Assembly: GCA_019694165.1 (NCBI GenBank)
Contig: JAIBCL010000001.1
Location: 434,001-498,000, forward strand
Origin: Verrucomicrobiaceae bacterium
GTDB taxonomy: Bacteria > Verrucomicrobiota > Verrucomicrobiia > Verrucomicrobiales > Verrucomicrobiaceae
Direction: 5' to 3'
DNA length: 64,000 nt
Shown: positions 62,705 to 64,000 of the stretch, one piece after another
How the letters are laid out: each line of letters begins with the position of its first letter
How positions within the stretch are numbered: the stretch's first letter is position 1
Position numbers and translations under genes: made by a program
Notes under the pieces: model-generated
Database searches by the model: none
What the model was told of the DNA's origin: nothing
The model's input: only the letters and a program-made list of their open reading frames with translations

Positions 62705-64000
62705 ATGACGAACCTCTCAAAGAACGACACGCCAACAAAGGATGTCTTCATCAGTTACAACCGGGCAGACGAAGCTTGGGCGAAGAAGTTGGCTGAGCGG
62801 CTTGAGTCCATCCACCTGGAAAGCACACCCACTGGCCGATCACTGAGCGTGTTCTTCGCTCCGTGGGACATCGAATATGGATCGAACTTTGTGAATACTC
62901 TGAACGACGGACTTAGAGCCGCGAGATATTTTGTTCCAATCATGACGCCTGAATTCTTCGGATCGGACTGGACTAATCTTGAATGGACGGATCAAGTGGC
63001 ACTCGATCCCCGCAATGCGAGCGGGCGGATTCTCCCTATTTTTCTCCGAGCTGTTTCGCTGGATGGAAAGCGGCGCATTACGATTCCACCGCCATTTAAT
63101 GTCCTCAACCGCTTCGATTTTCGAGACACTGGCTGTTTCGACACACAGTTCGACGAATTAGTGCGCGTCATCCAAGGGTTGCCGAAGAAGCGTGGAAGCA
63201 CTCATCCTTCACGACAAATTGTATCGTTCTCGAAATCAATATCGGGTGCTTCGCATCTTCACGCAAACCCTGATCAGACTGACGAACTGCTTCTGATGAA
63301 CTTGGTTGAGATTATCAGTGGGCCAGATGAAATGTGGATCGCTCCCACCAAGGCTAGGAAGCGAAATGAGGTGTGGTCTTCGGTGAAGACCAACGAGGCA
63401 TTCGTCCTCAGAAGCGATTCGATTATGGCCTTCTGCAATATGGCGGATGCTCAGTGCTCGTTGTATCCAATTGTTGAACCAGGAGGAAAAGTTCGAAGCA
63501 TGTCGCGGGTAGATGTCATCTCCGATGCTGACGGAAGAAGGACATACGTGGAGATGCTTAACGAGTGTCTGCGCGCTCACTGTAGGGAACGGAAGATTGG
63601 TATAGACTCAAAAGGACGCTACTACTTTTGGCCGAATCGCAATGAAGCCGAAGAACTTTGTGTTCGTGAGCACTCGTTTAGGTCTGAGAAACCCAGGGAG
63701 GTTGCGGCACCCAAAACTCGCCCCGACACTGAAGAACAATTCTGGGTCCACTATGCCGCGAGAATGCGATTTGAGTTCCTCGGCGATCGTCTTTTTCTTC
63801 GCATTGATCCTTCATACATCTTCACGTCGGACGGGCGGAATCCGCTCGACTCAAAGGCTACAGGGAGGCTCTCCATTCAGTGGACGGGTAAACAGCAGAA
63901 TCCTGATCTACTTCGATTGATGTTGTTTTGGATTCGTGTCTTGGCAGACGGCAAGCCAGAAGTCCGCATTGCTGCCGGAGGATCGTTTATCAAAGCGAAA
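62705..64000 (+). CDS. TIR-domain protein with an unassigned C-terminal half, 3' end outside window
   Basis: The open frame from the ATG at 62705 runs to the window edge (432 codons so far). Residues 10-150 are a TIR domain: PTKDVFISYNRADEAWAKKL, then FAPWDIEYGSNF, and FFGSDWTNLEWTDQVAL with Glu93 at the catalytic position. After a linker, residues about 200-430 form a second region without a family I recognise. It shows WIAPTKARKRNEVW, and MRFEFLGDRLFLRIDPSYIF spread over 363-382, then FTSDGRNPLD. Codon use is lower in GC than the neighbours, suggesting transfer. It may be the first gene of a defence locus continuing outside the window. Confidence 0.82.
   Translation, partial: MTNLSKNDTPTKDVFISYNRADEAWAKKLAERLESIHLESTPTGRSLSVFFAPWDIEYGSNFVNTLNDGLRAARYFVPIMTPEFFGSDWTNLEWTDQVALDPRNASGRILPIFLRAVSLDGKRRITIPPPFNVLNRFDFRDTGCFDTQFDELVRVIQGLPKKRGSTHPSRQIVSFSKSISGASHLHANPDQTDELLLMNLVEIISGPDEMWIAPTKARKRNEVWSSVKTNEAFVLRSDSIMAFCNMADAQCSLYPIVEPGGKVRSMSRVDVISDADGRRTYVEMLNECLRAHCRERKIGIDSKGRYYFWPNRNEAEELCVREHSFRSEKPREVAAPKTRPDTEEQFWVHYAARMRFEFLGDRLFLRIDPSYIFTSDGRNPLDSKATGRLSIQWTGKQQNPDLLRLMLFWIRVLADGKPEVRIAAGGSFIKAK

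Noticed and set aside
61279-62751. Minus-strand frame of 490 codons opposite the dockerin-like gene
   Set aside because: Low-complexity Gly/Ala/Val text with no domain, typical of shadow frames.

Overview
The window looks like chromosomal DNA of a high-GC verrucomicrobial bacterium (Verrucomicrobiota, Verrucomicrobiales-like). Three things point there: a planctomycete/verrucomicrobium-type DUF1549/DUF1553 cytochrome protein, many secreted sugar-active enzymes (sialate O-acetylesterase, sialidase, beta-helix proteins, Gfo/Idh/MocA oxidoreductases), and a PEP-CTERM protein beside a protein arginine kinase. I inferred this from gene content only; no rRNA or tRNA gene was recognised.

Layout. 0-5.4 kb (minus strand): a partial secreted beta-helix protein, a TPR-AAA ATPase, trpG/pabA, a divergent clpS and a membrane protein resembling an inactivated M48 protease. 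5.6-14.8 kb (plus): a large cytochrome/DUF1549/DUF1553 protein, a secreted alpha/beta hydrolase and a tandem double-patatin membrane protein. 15-18.3 kb (minus): a secreted protein with ten TolB-like repeats. 18.6-22.3 kb (plus): mcsB-clpC, the arginine-phosphorylation/unfoldase pair. 22.3-28.0 kb: an accessory island with a TIR gene, a KGGVGR-ATPase/DUF4062/NTPase/TPR fusion gene, duplicated gene fragments and decayed esterase tails.

28-42.8 kb: a block of secreted carbohydrate or amide-processing proteins (sialate O-acetylesterase, two oxidoreductases, a penicillin-acylase-family enzyme, a beta-helix protein, a sialidase-like protein, a PQQ-type propeller with a methyltransferase-like insert, an esterase). 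42.9-53.7 kb: a redox/metal-flavoured cluster. It holds duplicated copies of three protein types: a beta-barrel-like protein starting with HHGxDF, a C-terminal-CxxCH cytochrome, and a small membrane protein with HPCPxC. It also has a subtilase, a YVTN/di-haem peroxidase-like protein, a PEP-CTERM protein, and three copies of a structured palindromic repeat. 53.9-61 kb (plus): housekeeping and envelope genes (polysaccharide deacetylase, dynamin-like GTPase, SppA, CPBP protease, thiL, tsaE, tsaB). 61.2-64 kb: a dockerin-like secreted protein and a second TIR gene, of visibly lower GC, running off the end.

The strongest candidates for something new are the TIR/KGGVGR-DUF4062 island with its roughly 113-bp duplicated scar, the duplicated barrel-cytochrome-HPCPxC module with its shared repeat, and the second TIR protein with an unassigned C-terminal half. 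Statements on family membership are from motif recognition by eye; no database search was run.
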